This document shows, one piece after another, positions 1 through 7,796 of a stretch of 64,000 nucleotides of DNA; positions within the stretch are counted from its first letter, which is position 1; the number at the start of each line of letters is the position of its first letter. Source of the stretch: Methylobacterium brachythecii. GTDB taxonomy: Bacteria > Pseudomonadota > Alphaproteobacteria > Rhizobiales > Beijerinckiaceae. Location of the stretch: contig NZ_JACIDN010000003.1 of the NCBI RefSeq assembly GCF_014196345.1, positions 248,001 to 312,000 on the forward strand, in the 5' to 3' direction. The position numbers were made by a program, and so were the translations under genes. Below the pieces are notes generated by a model. The model was not told the origin of the DNA. It worked only from the letters and a program-made list of their open reading frames with translations, and ran no database searches.

Positions 1-230
1 CGATCCTCGTCGGCGCCCTTCGCGTGGCGAGCGTCCAGGCGATCGGGTTGGCGACGCTCGGCGCCCTGGTCGGTGCCGGCGGCCTCGGCGGGATCGTCTT
101 CGACGGCATGGCGCAGTTCGCACCGGATCTGATCCTGCTCGGGGCGTTGCCGGTCATCGGCCTCTCGCTTTTCGTCGAGCGGGGTTTGAGCCTGGTCGAG
201 GACGCGGTGCATCGACGGTGGCGCGGATGA
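1..230 (+). CDS. Osmoprotectant (OpuB-type) ABC transporter permease, C-terminal fragment
   Basis: This is the 3' end of a gene that begins left of the window. The frame is open from base 3 to the stop at 228-230 (about 75 residues visible). The fragment has the glycine-rich loop G-A-G-G-L-G and a last membrane segment (L-I-L-L-G-A-L-P-V-I-G-L) typical of glycine betaine/choline ABC permeases of the OpuBB/ProW family. Its stop overlaps the start of the next gene in an ATGA arrangement. The next gene is a second permease of the same type, which fits the two-permease OpuB/YehW-YehY layout. The ATPase and binding protein are presumably to the left. Substrate (betaine, choline or carnitine) cannot be told from this fragment. 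Confidence 0.8.
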   Translation, partial: ILVGALRVASVQAIGLATLGALVGAGGLGGIVFDGMAQFAPDLILLGALPVIGLSLFVERGLSLVEDAVHRRWRG

Positions 231-946
231 GGCTTCGCGCGGCCCTCGGTCCTCTCCTCGTCGGCCTCGCCCTGGCCGCACTCAGCCACCCTGCCGTCGC
301 GGGCCTGATCGCTGGACTCTTCGGAGCGCCGGCGCGGCGGCAACTGAGTGCGTCGCGGCTGCTCGAACTCGGCAGCCACCACCTCGCGCTGGCCGGCCTC
401 GGGCTTCTGCTCGTCGGCGGACTCGGTGTCGGCCTCGGGATCACCGTGACACGAAGGCGAGCGAGCGGACTGCGCAGCGCCATCGACACGGCCGCCGCCG
501 CAGCTCAGGCCGTGCCGCCTGTCGTGGTCGTTGCGCTGGCGCTGCCGGTGCTCGGCTTCGGCGGACCGCCGACACTGCTGGCGCTGGTCGCCTACGGCAT
601 CATGCCCACGCTGCGCGGCACGGTTGGCGCCATCGAGGCTGTCTCGCCCGAGGCGCGGGAAGCAGGCATCGCCCTCGGTCTGACGCCGCGCCAGGTTCTC
701 ACGCAGGTCGAATTGCCGCTGGCCGGTGCGGGCATCCTCGATACGCTGCGCGTCGCCCTGGTCCTGTCGATCGCCACCACCGCCGTGGGGGCGCTGGCCG
801 GCGCCTCGACCCTCGGCACGCCGATCGTCGCCGGGCTGCAGAACCAGAACCTCCTGCCGATGCTGCAAGGCGCGAGCGCGACGGCGGCGCTGGCGTTTCT
901 GGGCGACGCGCTGATGTTGGCCGTCGCCGCGCTGGTGCGTCGATAG
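227..946 (+). CDS. Osmoprotectant (OpuB-type) ABC transporter permease
   Basis: An inner-membrane permease of about 239 residues with five to six hydrophobic segments. The cytoplasmic EAA loop that contacts the ATPase is visible as E-A-R-E-A-G-I-A-L-G-L-T. The ATG at 227 overlaps the TGA of the preceding permease (ATGA), which suggests translational coupling and decides the start; an in-frame GTG at 218 is the alternative. It belongs to the BPD_transp_1 family, OpuBB/YehY-like, and with its upstream partner should form the membrane channel of a quaternary-amine (osmoprotectant) importer. No ATPase or binding protein follows, since the next gene is convergent. The substrate is inferred from family only. 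Confidence 0.82.
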   Translation: MRLRAALGPLLVGLALAALSHPAVAGLIAGLFGAPARRQLSASRLLELGSHHLALAGLGLLLVGGLGVGLGITVTRRRASGLRSAIDTAAAAAQAVPPVVVVALALPVLGFGGPPTLLALVAYGIMPTLRGTVGAIEAVSPEAREAGIALGLTPRQVLTQVELPLAGAGILDTLRVALVLSIATTAVGALAGASTLGTPIVAGLQNQNLLPMLQGASATAALAFLGDALMLAVAALVRR

Positions 947-975
947 CCGGACCAGTCTCGTCGTTGCAGGGCCGT

Positions 976-2046
976 TCACTTGTCCAAGAAGTCGACCTTC
1001 GCGTTCTTCTGGACGTGGCTGGCGAGGTCGCGTGCATCCCAGTTCGTCAGCCGGATGCAGCCATGCGACTCGGTCTTGCCGACCTTTTCCGGCTCTGGGG
1101 TGCCGTGGATGCCGTAGGAGGGGATCGAGAGATCGATCCAGACCAGACCGACCGGGTTGTTCGGCCCAGGTGCGATCTTGAAGCTTCGGCGGGTCTTCAC
1201 GCCCTTGAACGCGTATTTCGGGTTGTAGGTGTACCAGGGATCGAAGGCGGCGCGGGTCGCCTTGAAGCTGCCGGTGGGCGCTGGCTTCTCCTCGCTGCCG
1301 ATCGATGCGGGATAGCTGCGCAGCAAGGCGCCGTCCTCGCCGAAGGCCTGAACCCGCCGCGCCTGCTTGTCGACCTCGATCCGTGTCACCTTCGGGGCCG
1401 CCGGCAGATCCTTCGGCTTGCCGCGTTCGAGTGGAGGCACCGCGGCGACCGTGATCACCGTTCCGGCCTCGTCGAGCGCTTTGCCGGGGTTCAGCGCCGA
1501 AAGCAGGTCGCGCTGCATGTGGAAGCGTTCGGCGAGCATCTCACGGACGTTGGTATAGTCCATCGACTTGAGGTCGCGCTGCTTTTCGAGTTTCGGCGGG
1601 ATCTTGGCGAAGGGGCCTCGCACGTCGTCATCCGTGATGGTGTAGCTCGTGACCACCGGGTCGGCGCTCGTCGCCTGCAGTTTATCGAAGACGGCGCGAT
1701 CGAGGCCGCCGGCCGCCGGAAGCCCCTGCGCGCCGGCATAGACCTGGAGCGCGCCCTTGAGGTTGTCGCCGTCGCGTCCGTCGATGGCGCCGGGCGAGAA
1801 CCGGGCGCGGTCGAGCAAGACCTGCACCTTGATGAGCAGCGGATCGGGGCGGATGTCCTTACCGGCACGTCGCGTGTTCGCCGCCGACGGCTTTTCGGTC
1901 TTCGGCTCGGCGAAGGTCGCGCCGTTGATGGCTTCGATCGTGAGTGGCGCCGGCTCGGGAGCCGCGGCCTTCTTCGCCCAGGCCGGACCGGCGAGACATG
2001 ACAGTTCGAGCAGCACGACGCCAGCAAACACCCGATACCCGTTCAT
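976..2046 (-). CDS. L,D-transpeptidase family protein (YkuD domain)
   Basis: A secreted 356-residue protein. The start at 2046 was chosen because it opens directly on a Sec signal peptide (residues 1-24, ending A-W-A-K); the open frame runs further upstream without one. A peptidoglycan-binding-like region lies at about 68-128. The YkuD domain fills about 220-350 and ends in the catalytic motif S-H-G-C-I-R with Cys330 and His328, preceded by I-H-G-T-P. Such enzymes make 3-3 cross-links in peptidoglycan or attach proteins to it in the periplasm. It is convergent with the permease on the left and co-directional with the extensin-family gene upstream. The precise role (cross-linking or protein anchoring) is not decided by the sequence. 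Confidence 0.9.
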   Translation of the reverse strand: MNGYRVFAGVVLLELSCLAGPAWAKKAAAPEPAPLTIEAINGATFAEPKTEKPSAANTRRAGKDIRPDPLLIKVQVLLDRARFSPGAIDGRDGDNLKGALQVYAGAQGLPAAGGLDRAVFDKLQATSADPVVTSYTITDDDVRGPFAKIPPKLEKQRDLKSMDYTNVREMLAERFHMQRDLLSALNPGKALDEAGTVITVAAVPPLERGKPKDLPAAPKVTRIEVDKQARRVQAFGEDGALLRSYPASIGSEEKPAPTGSFKATRAAFDPWYTYNPKYAFKGVKTRRSFKIAPGPNNPVGLVWIDLSIPSYGIHGTPEPEKVGKTESHGCIRLTNWDARDLASHVQKNAKVDFLDK

Positions 2047-2211
2047 GGCCGTGGTCGATCCTCGTCGGCGGCCCACGCCGCTGCGATCGATAAGGTTTGA
2101 ACGAACGGCACCGTTCCCGATGGCGCACAGCGGCTTGAGAACGCAGGCCTTTCGCGTCAGCTCTCCCGTCGCGCTCATCGCGGGAAGACGGGTTCCCCAT
2201 GAACCCGCCGC

Positions 2212-3345
2212 CTACTGACAGAGCCGGTACCCCGCCTTCCGCTCTCGCTGGTCGAGGTGCAGGTGATTTGCGTGATGCTCGTCGGAGCCCGGGCCGAGCA
2301 CCGTGCTGAAAGCCTCGCAAGCCTTCTTCCGAACGTCGGCCACGAAAGCTGCTTCCTTCGAACCCTCAGGCGTCGTTCCGACGAGGATCGGGGTCCGCTT
2401 GGCGAAGGTGAAGCCCATCACGTCGACGGCATTCGCAAAGGAATGCTCGCTGAGTTGCGCCTCGACGCCATGGTTCTGTCCACGGCAGACATAGGTACCG
2501 CCAAGGGTGAAGCCTTTCAGCGGCTCACCGAACTCCCGGTCGGCGATCTGCTGCACCTCGGCCGTCCAACGCATCAGGCCCTCGGCGAGGCGGCAAGTCA
2601 TGAGCGCGGGCGCTCCGATGCTGATGCCGCCCCCTAGCGCGCTCACGCTCAACGGGTGCGGCAGACTGCACTGTCCGTTCACGGTCGGCGCGAGCTTGGC
2701 ATACGTCACGCCGAGCCCGTCGAGACGGCGCAGGCACTCCGTATCCTCGGGCACCGCTGGCGCGAGCTTGGCTGCCTCGTCCCCCGACAGCTCGGCCGGG
2801 CGCGCGGGCGGCAGCGGAGCTTCCTCCGGCAAACCGGATGGCGGGGCGAGATCGGGCGGAGGCGAGGCTTTCCCTGGCGCGGAGTTCGGCGATAGCTCGG
2901 CCGGGCGGCCGGGCGGCAGCGGAGGCTCTGCCACGCTCGGAGCGCAGGTCGGCAGATCCGGCGGCGATGGCGGCGCGACCTTGAGCTGAAGCGCCTGTGA
3001 CAACTCGGGCGGCCGCGCCGGTGGCAATGGCATCGCCGGGCCTGTACCCGGCGGAGGCTCGATCCCGGGCGTCGAAAGCGTTGCAGGCGCTTCCGGAGCG
3101 GGAGTTCCGGACAGGCCCGGGGGGCGTTCCGGCGGCAGCGGGGGCGCGTCGATCGGCGGATTAAGGGGACGCTCGGCTGCCAGTCCTTCGGGCCGCGCCG
3201 GAGGCTCGGGCGGCGAGACGGAGACGGTCGGCACGCAGGTCGGCAGCGGAGACGGATCCGCCGCGACGGGACGCGACGCGAATACCAGGCCCACAAGCAG
3301 CAAGGACAGGACAGGGCCGCGGGGACGGTGCGAGTGCGGGCGCAT
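2212..3345 (-). CDS. Extensin-family protein with proline-rich linker
   Basis: A 377-residue secreted protein. The start at 3345 opens on a signal peptide (hydrophobic L-S-L-L-L-V-G-L-V-F-A-S); an ATG at 3411 would add 22 residues rich in Cys/Arg and is less likely. Residues about 30-190 are a low-complexity proline-rich region built from repeats of the form P-L-P-P-A-R-P-A-E-L-S. The C-terminal about 180 residues match the extensin-like C-terminal domain of alphaproteobacteria. They contain S-E-H-S-F-A-N-A-V-D and H-H-A-N-H-L-H-L-D, the Asp/His pattern of VanX/M15-type zinc peptidases, so a cell-wall carboxypeptidase-like role is plausible but not proven. It lies upstream of an L,D-transpeptidase on the same strand, which fits an envelope role. 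Confidence 0.88.
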   Translation of the reverse strand: MRPHSHRPRGPVLSLLLVGLVFASRPVAADPSPLPTCVPTVSVSPPEPPARPEGLAAERPLNPPIDAPPLPPERPPGLSGTPAPEAPATLSTPGIEPPPGTGPAMPLPPARPPELSQALQLKVAPPSPPDLPTCAPSVAEPPLPPGRPAELSPNSAPGKASPPPDLAPPSGLPEEAPLPPARPAELSGDEAAKLAPAVPEDTECLRRLDGLGVTYAKLAPTVNGQCSLPHPLSVSALGGGISIGAPALMTCRLAEGLMRWTAEVQQIADREFGEPLKGFTLGGTYVCRGQNHGVEAQLSEHSFANAVDVMGFTFAKRTPILVGTTPEGSKEAAFVADVRKKACEAFSTVLGPGSDEHHANHLHLDQRERKAGYRLCQ

Positions 3346-3536
3346 CTGTGCTGTCCGATGATCGGCCGTCGCGCGGCAGCAGCGGCCGCAGAGCAGCGTT
3401 GATCGGTTCATTTGCCGAGCGCCGCTAGGGCAGGGACGTCACGGTCCGATCCTTTCGACCGGAGAGCCGGCTTTGCGCCCTGCCACCGGCCCACCTATCT
3501 TCGAACGGACAACCAGTGCCGATAACGAGAACGCCG

Positions 3537-5636
3537 ATGACTGCCGAGACCCTGCACGAAACTCCTCCTGCCGCCGCGGGGAAAGGTGTGGGCTCCAATC
3601 CGTTCGACGACGCGCAGTGGTCAACGCCCTATAGTCTGGCACCGTTCGAGCGGATCGCGCCGGAGCATTTCGGGCCGGCCTTCGCGAGCGCCTTGGAGGC
3701 GCATCAGGCCGAGATCGCAGCGATCGCCGCTGACACCCGGGCACCGAGCTTCGATAACACCGTCGCCGCCATGGAGCGGGCCGGCGAGAGGCTCGACCGC
3801 GTCGCCTCGACCTTCTTCAACCTCACCGGCAGCCACACCAATCCCGCCCTGCAGGCGATCGAGCGCGAAGTCGGCCCCAAGCTCGCGCGCCATTCGAGCG
3901 CGATCTACCTCAATGCCGAGCTCTGGGGGCGGATCTCTCGGGTCGATGCCGACGCCGAAGCTCTCGGCGAGGAGGAGCGGCGTGTGCTCGACCGCTACCG
4001 CACGCGCTTTCGCCGCGCCGGCGCCGATCTCGGTCCCGAGGCCAAGATACGCGTCGCCGAGATCGCGAGCCGCATGGCCGAACTGGGCACGCGGTTCAGC
4101 CAGAACCTCCTGGCGGACGAGAGCGGCTTCATACTACCGCTCGACGGCGAGGACGATCTCGCCGGCCTGCCGCCATTCCTGCGTGAGGCGGCCGCCGAGG
4201 CCGCGGCCGAGCGCGGAGGTGCGCATGGCCATGTCGTTACCCTTTCACGGTCGCTGATCGATCCCTTCCTGGTCTTCTCGACCCGACGCGACCTGCGCGA
4301 GCGCGCCTACCAAGCCTGGACGCATCGCGGCGAGACCGGCGGCGAGACCGACAACCGCGCGATCATCGCCGAGATCGTCAAGCTGCGGGCCGAGCGGGCG
4401 CGGCTGCTCGGCTTCGACAGTTTCGCCCATTTCAAGCTCGACGACACGATGGCCGGCTCGCCCGATGCCGCCATGGACCTGCTCCGCGAGGTCTGGGCGC
4501 CTGCCCGGCAGCGCGCCTCGGACGAGCGCGACCGGCTCCAGGGTATCGTCCAGGCCGAGGGCGGCAACTTCGCGATCCAGGCGCATGACTGGCGCCACTA
4601 TGCCGAGAAGCTGCGCCGCGCCGAGCACGATCTCGACGAGTCCGAAATCAAACCATACCTGCCGCTCGAAGGCATGATCCAGGCGGCCTTCGACACCGCC
4701 TCGCGGCTTTTCGGTCTGCGCTTCGAAGAGGTGCGCGATGTGCCGCGCTACCACCCCGACGTGCGCGCTTGGGCGGTGACGAATGCGGATGGCTCGGAGG
4801 TCGGGCTGTTCCTGGGCGACTATTTCGCCCGTGCCTCGAAGCGCTCGGGTGCCTGGATGAGCGCCTTCCGTTCGCAGGAACGCCTCGCCGGCGACGTGAA
4901 GCCGATCATCGTCAACGTGATGAACTTCGCCAAGGCACCCCGCGGCGAGCCGACGCTGCTCTCATTCGACGATGCCCGCACGCTGTTCCACGAATTCGGC
5001 CACGCCCTTCACGGGCTTCTGTCGGACGTGACCTATCCGCTGCTCGCCGGCACCGCCGTCTCCGGCGATTTCGTGGAATTGCCCTCGCAACTCTACGAAC
5101 ACTGGCTCGAACAGCCCGAGGTTCTGCGCCGGCACGCGCGCCACTACGGCACGGGCGAGCCGATGCCGGAGGAGTTGCTGAAGCGGTTGCTCGCCGCCCG
5201 CACCTTCAATCAGGGTTTCGCCACGGTGGAGTACACCTCCTCGGCTATCGTCGACATGACGCTGCACCTTTCGGCGGCCGGAGAAGACGGGCTCGACGTC
5301 CTCGCCTTCGAGGCGGACGCCCTGCAGCGCATCGCCATGCCGGCGGAGATCTCCATGCGGCACCGCTCGCCGCACTTCGCTCACATCTTCTCGGGTGAGG
5401 GCTACGCGGCCGGCTACTACAGCTACCTCTGGTCAGAAGTGCTCGATGCCGACGCCTTCGACGCATTCCGCGAGGCCGGCGACATCTTCGACCCGGAGAC
5501 GGCGGCCCGGCTGCGCCGCTTCGTCTACGGCGCCGGCAACCTGCGCGACCCACGCGACGCCTACACGGCCTTCCGCGGCCGCCTGCCGAGCACCGGACCT
5601 TTGCTCAAGAAGCGGGGATTGGTGAAGGCGGCGTAG
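3537..5636 (+). CDS. dcp: M3 family metallopeptidase (peptidyl-dipeptidase Dcp / oligopeptidase A type)
   Basis: A cytoplasmic zinc peptidase of 699 residues, the usual size for the family (about 680). The zinc-binding motif H-E-F-G-H is at residues 485-489. It is followed by the Dcp-type region G-T-A-V-S-G-D-F-V-E-L-P-S-Q that supplies the third ligand. Such enzymes degrade short peptides and cleaved signal peptides. The ATG at 3537 was chosen; a GTG at 3516 would add seven residues. It is divergently oriented from the extensin-family gene with a short intergenic region. Dcp and OpdA are hard to separate by eye; the S-G-D-F-V-E-L segment favours Dcp. Confidence 0.92.
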   Translation: MTAETLHETPPAAAGKGVGSNPFDDAQWSTPYSLAPFERIAPEHFGPAFASALEAHQAEIAAIAADTRAPSFDNTVAAMERAGERLDRVASTFFNLTGSHTNPALQAIEREVGPKLARHSSAIYLNAELWGRISRVDADAEALGEEERRVLDRYRTRFRRAGADLGPEAKIRVAEIASRMAELGTRFSQNLLADESGFILPLDGEDDLAGLPPFLREAAAEAAAERGGAHGHVVTLSRSLIDPFLVFSTRRDLRERAYQAWTHRGETGGETDNRAIIAEIVKLRAERARLLGFDSFAHFKLDDTMAGSPDAAMDLLREVWAPARQRASDERDRLQGIVQAEGGNFAIQAHDWRHYAEKLRRAEHDLDESEIKPYLPLEGMIQAAFDTASRLFGLRFEEVRDVPRYHPDVRAWAVTNADGSEVGLFLGDYFARASKRSGAWMSAFRSQERLAGDVKPIIVNVMNFAKAPRGEPTLLSFDDARTLFHEFGHALHGLLSDVTYPLLAGTAVSGDFVELPSQLYEHWLEQPEVLRRHARHYGTGEPMPEELLKRLLAARTFNQGFATVEYTSSAIVDMTLHLSAAGEDGLDVLAFEADALQRIAMPAEISMRHRSPHFAHIFSGEGYAAGYYSYLWSEVLDADAFDAFREAGDIFDPETAARLRRFVYGAGNLRDPRDAYTAFRGRLPSTGPLLKKRGLVKAA

Positions 5637-5727
5637 CCTCGACAATCGGGTCGTAGCACTGGCGGTAACCCTTCAGTAAACAAACGTGCTTAACCAATGC
5701 TTCCTGAGACAATCAGGATATTGGGCC

Positions 5728-6576
5728 ATGACGGGATCGGTCGAGAGCGCGAAGGTCGAGGACAAGACGGCCGGCGCGACCAAGTCTTCGCCCGCCGAAC
5801 TCCTCAAGAAGGCCGTGGCCGGACTATCCGAGCCGAAGCCCGAAATCGCGCCCGCCGTCGCGACATCGATGCCGTCCCCGACGGCCGCGAAACGCTGGAT
5901 GTTGCCCGTCGACGGCCGGCTCGCCACCGTCGCGACGGTGGCGCTGGTCGTCGGAACCGCCTTCGGCATGATGGCGGCACCGCGGGAGCGTTCGGGGGAA
6001 GCCCTCGGCCGGATCGAGGCCACGCTGGAGGCCAACCGTTCGGAAGCCGGCCGCCTGAAAACCGAAATCGCCCATCTCTCGACCGTGCTCGGCACCCTGC
6101 GCGAGACCACGACCGCCGCACGCACCGACATCAAGACCATCGCGCCGAGTCTCACCGACCGGGTCGCGCGCCTTGAACAGGGTCTCGACAAGAAGCTCGC
6201 GGCTCTGAGCGAGCGCGTCGCTCGCGCCGAGCGGGAGCAACCGGCGCCGGCTGCCGCCATCGAGAAGCGTCCCGCCGCCCCCATCGCAGCGGCGCCGACG
6301 ACCAGCACGGCCTCCGCGGCCTCGACCCCGAAGGCCGAACCGACCCAGACCGGCAGCATCGCGGATGCGAAGCCCAAGACCGAAACGGTGGAAGCCTGGG
6401 CTCTGCGCGACGTCTATGACGGCGTCGCTATGCTCGAAGACCGCAAGCGCCGCCTGCTCGAAGTCGCTCGCGGCGACACGGTGCCGGGCGTCGGGCGTGT
6501 CGAGGCCATCGAGCGCCGCGGCCGCAATTGGGTGGTCGTGACCAAGCAGGGCATCATCACCCCACAGACCTGGTGA
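5728..6576 (+). CDS. Hypothetical membrane-anchored coiled-coil protein
   Basis: I do not recognise a named family. The 282-residue product has a polar N-terminus, one transmembrane segment at about 66-84 (V-A-T-V-A-L-V-V-G-T-A-F-G-M-M), then a long Glu/Arg/Leu-rich stretch (90-190) that looks like coiled coil. An Ala/Pro/Thr linker follows, and then a conserved-looking C-terminal part (about 220-282, A-W-A-L-R-D-V-Y-D-G-V-A). The start at 5728 was chosen for the hexamer CAGGAT about ten bases upstream. The layout suggests an inner-membrane protein with a periplasmic or cytoplasmic rod. An antisense frame at 5673-6377 is its shadow. Confidence 0.75.
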   Translation: MTGSVESAKVEDKTAGATKSSPAELLKKAVAGLSEPKPEIAPAVATSMPSPTAAKRWMLPVDGRLATVATVALVVGTAFGMMAAPRERSGEALGRIEATLEANRSEAGRLKTEIAHLSTVLGTLRETTTAARTDIKTIAPSLTDRVARLEQGLDKKLAALSERVARAEREQPAPAAAIEKRPAAPIAAAPTTSTASAASTPKAEPTQTGSIADAKPKTETVEAWALRDVYDGVAMLEDRKRRLLEVARGDTVPGVGRVEAIERRGRNWVVVTKQGIITPQTW

Positions 6577-6581
6577 GTCGA

Positions 6582-6797
6582 TCAGGCGATGTGATCGGCC
6601 GGCTGCACCCGAGCACGATCGGACCGCGCAGACGCCGCAGGTTTCGGCGCCTCGGCGAGCGCGCCAGCGCGAGACAAGCGCTCAAGCCCTCGCGCCCGCG
6701 CCTCTGCTTTCGCCTCGGGCGTCGCGTACAGGACCGATGCGAGCAGCGCCGCTCCGTCGAAGTCGGTGTCGAGCGTCTTGGTGTCGAACAGCGGCAT
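6582..6797 (-). CDS. Small hypothetical protein (71 aa)
   Basis: A 71-residue Ala/Arg-rich protein of unknown function. It begins M-P-L-F-D-T-K-T-L. Support that it is real is a near-perfect ribosome site (GGGAGG) about six bases before the ATG, and a convergent position with its stop five bases from the upstream gene. It has no signal peptide or membrane segment. The central part (A-K-A-E-A-R-A-R-G-L-E-R) could form one amphipathic helix. No family is recognised. Confidence 0.55.
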   Translation of the reverse strand: MPLFDTKTLDTDFDGAALLASVLYATPEAKAEARARGLERLSRAGALAEAPKPAASARSDRARVQPADHIA

Positions 6798-7159
6798 CTT
6801 CGCCTCCCGACCCTGGGGCCGAGCCAGTCCGGCCGTCGGGCAAAAAAGCTCGGCCGTACAGTCGCAACAGGATTGCGCGAATAAAGTTCCGCGAAGTCCT
6901 CGTCGTTAACCGTAATTTCACCACTGCATCGCGGGGGCGCTTTTTGCAGTGCGAATGCGCACCTCGACGTCGCCGCGAAGATCAGTTCGCCGGTTCCAGG
7001 GATTTTCTACACGGCGCCCGGACTGCGGCCCGACCGCGCAGATGGCCAGCGAGCCGACATTAGCCCTTCCTTCACCAATCCCGACGAATGATGGCGCGCT
7101 GGACGACGTCGCCTCGGGCGCGCCTCCGGCCTGTCGAGACCAGCGAGAGCCTCCGCATC
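6798..7159. other. Intergenic region of about 360 bases, divergent
   Basis: This lies between the small 71-aa gene (leftward) and the CpaC-N-like gene (rightward), so it should hold both promoters. The part from 6840 to 6950 is noticeably richer in A and T than its surroundings (for example AAATAAAGTT and GTTAACCGTAATTT), which is where a promoter would be expected. I see no stable hairpin, RNA gene or repeat. Open frames crossing it lack convincing starts. Confidence 0.4.
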
Positions 7160-7723
7160 ATGCGTCGTGTCCCGAGCCCATCCGAGCGAAGCGTGCGCGC
7201 CGGCCTGCGCCTTTTGGCCGGAGGCCTCATGCTGGCTGCGGGCCTCGCCGCGGCGGGCGGGAGTCAGGCGGCCGGCGGCCTGGCCGATTCCGACGTCATC
7301 TCCGTGATGGTCGACAATGCGAAGGTGGTTCGGCTGCCGGAGCAGACGGCCACGGTCGTCGTCGGCAACCCGGCCATCGCCGACGTCACCTCGCGGCCGG
7401 GCGGCGTGGCGATCCTGACCGGCAAGAGCCTCGGCACGACCAACCTGATCGCGCTCGACTCGAAGGGCACGCTGATCACCGAGGCGTCGATCACCGTTCA
7501 GGCGCCCATGACCTCCATCGTCTCCGTGCAGCGCGGAGTTGCAGGCCGCAATTCCTACATCTGCGCCCCACGCTGCCAGCCGGCTGCGGTGCTCGGCGAC
7601 AACAAGGACTGGTTCGACGATGTCAGCGGGCAGGCCGACAGGCGGAGCCAACTGGCCTCGGGCGCCTCGATCCCGCTGACTGCACCCGGTGGTGCCGGCG
7701 GCCAGGCTCCCGCAGGACGCTGA
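7160..7723 (+). CDS. Secreted protein with CpaC/secretin N-terminal-type domain
   Basis: A 187-residue exported protein. A signal peptide covers residues 1 to about 37 (L-L-A-G-G-L-M-L-A-A-G). It is followed by a domain that matches the pilus-assembly CpaC N-terminal region: V-V-V-G-N-P-A-I-A-D-V and the repeated pattern G-K-S-L-G-T-T-N-L-I-A-L-D. The C-terminal tail holds a Cys pair (C-A-P-R-C). It stops well short of the secretin channel domain, so it is a stand-alone N-domain protein, a type common in Hyphomicrobiales and of unknown role. The ATG at 7160 is preferred because the signal peptide follows; an upstream ATG at 7088 adds 24 polar residues. Confidence 0.75.
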   Translation: MRRVPSPSERSVRAGLRLLAGGLMLAAGLAAAGGSQAAGGLADSDVISVMVDNAKVVRLPEQTATVVVGNPAIADVTSRPGGVAILTGKSLGTTNLIALDSKGTLITEASITVQAPMTSIVSVQRGVAGRNSYICAPRCQPAAVLGDNKDWFDDVSGQADRRSQLASGASIPLTAPGGAGGQAPAGR

Positions 7724-7796
7724 CGCTCGCCGACGTCGTCGTGAGCGCAGCCAGTCTCATTCGAACTGCCCACGCCGCCGCCGGCCGCGCAGGGTC

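Noticed and set aside
5673..6377. Minus-strand open frame (234 codons) opposite the coiled-coil membrane protein
   Set aside because: The plus-strand frame has a membrane segment, coiled coil and consistent codon use; the minus frame is low-complexity Ala/Ser/Arg.
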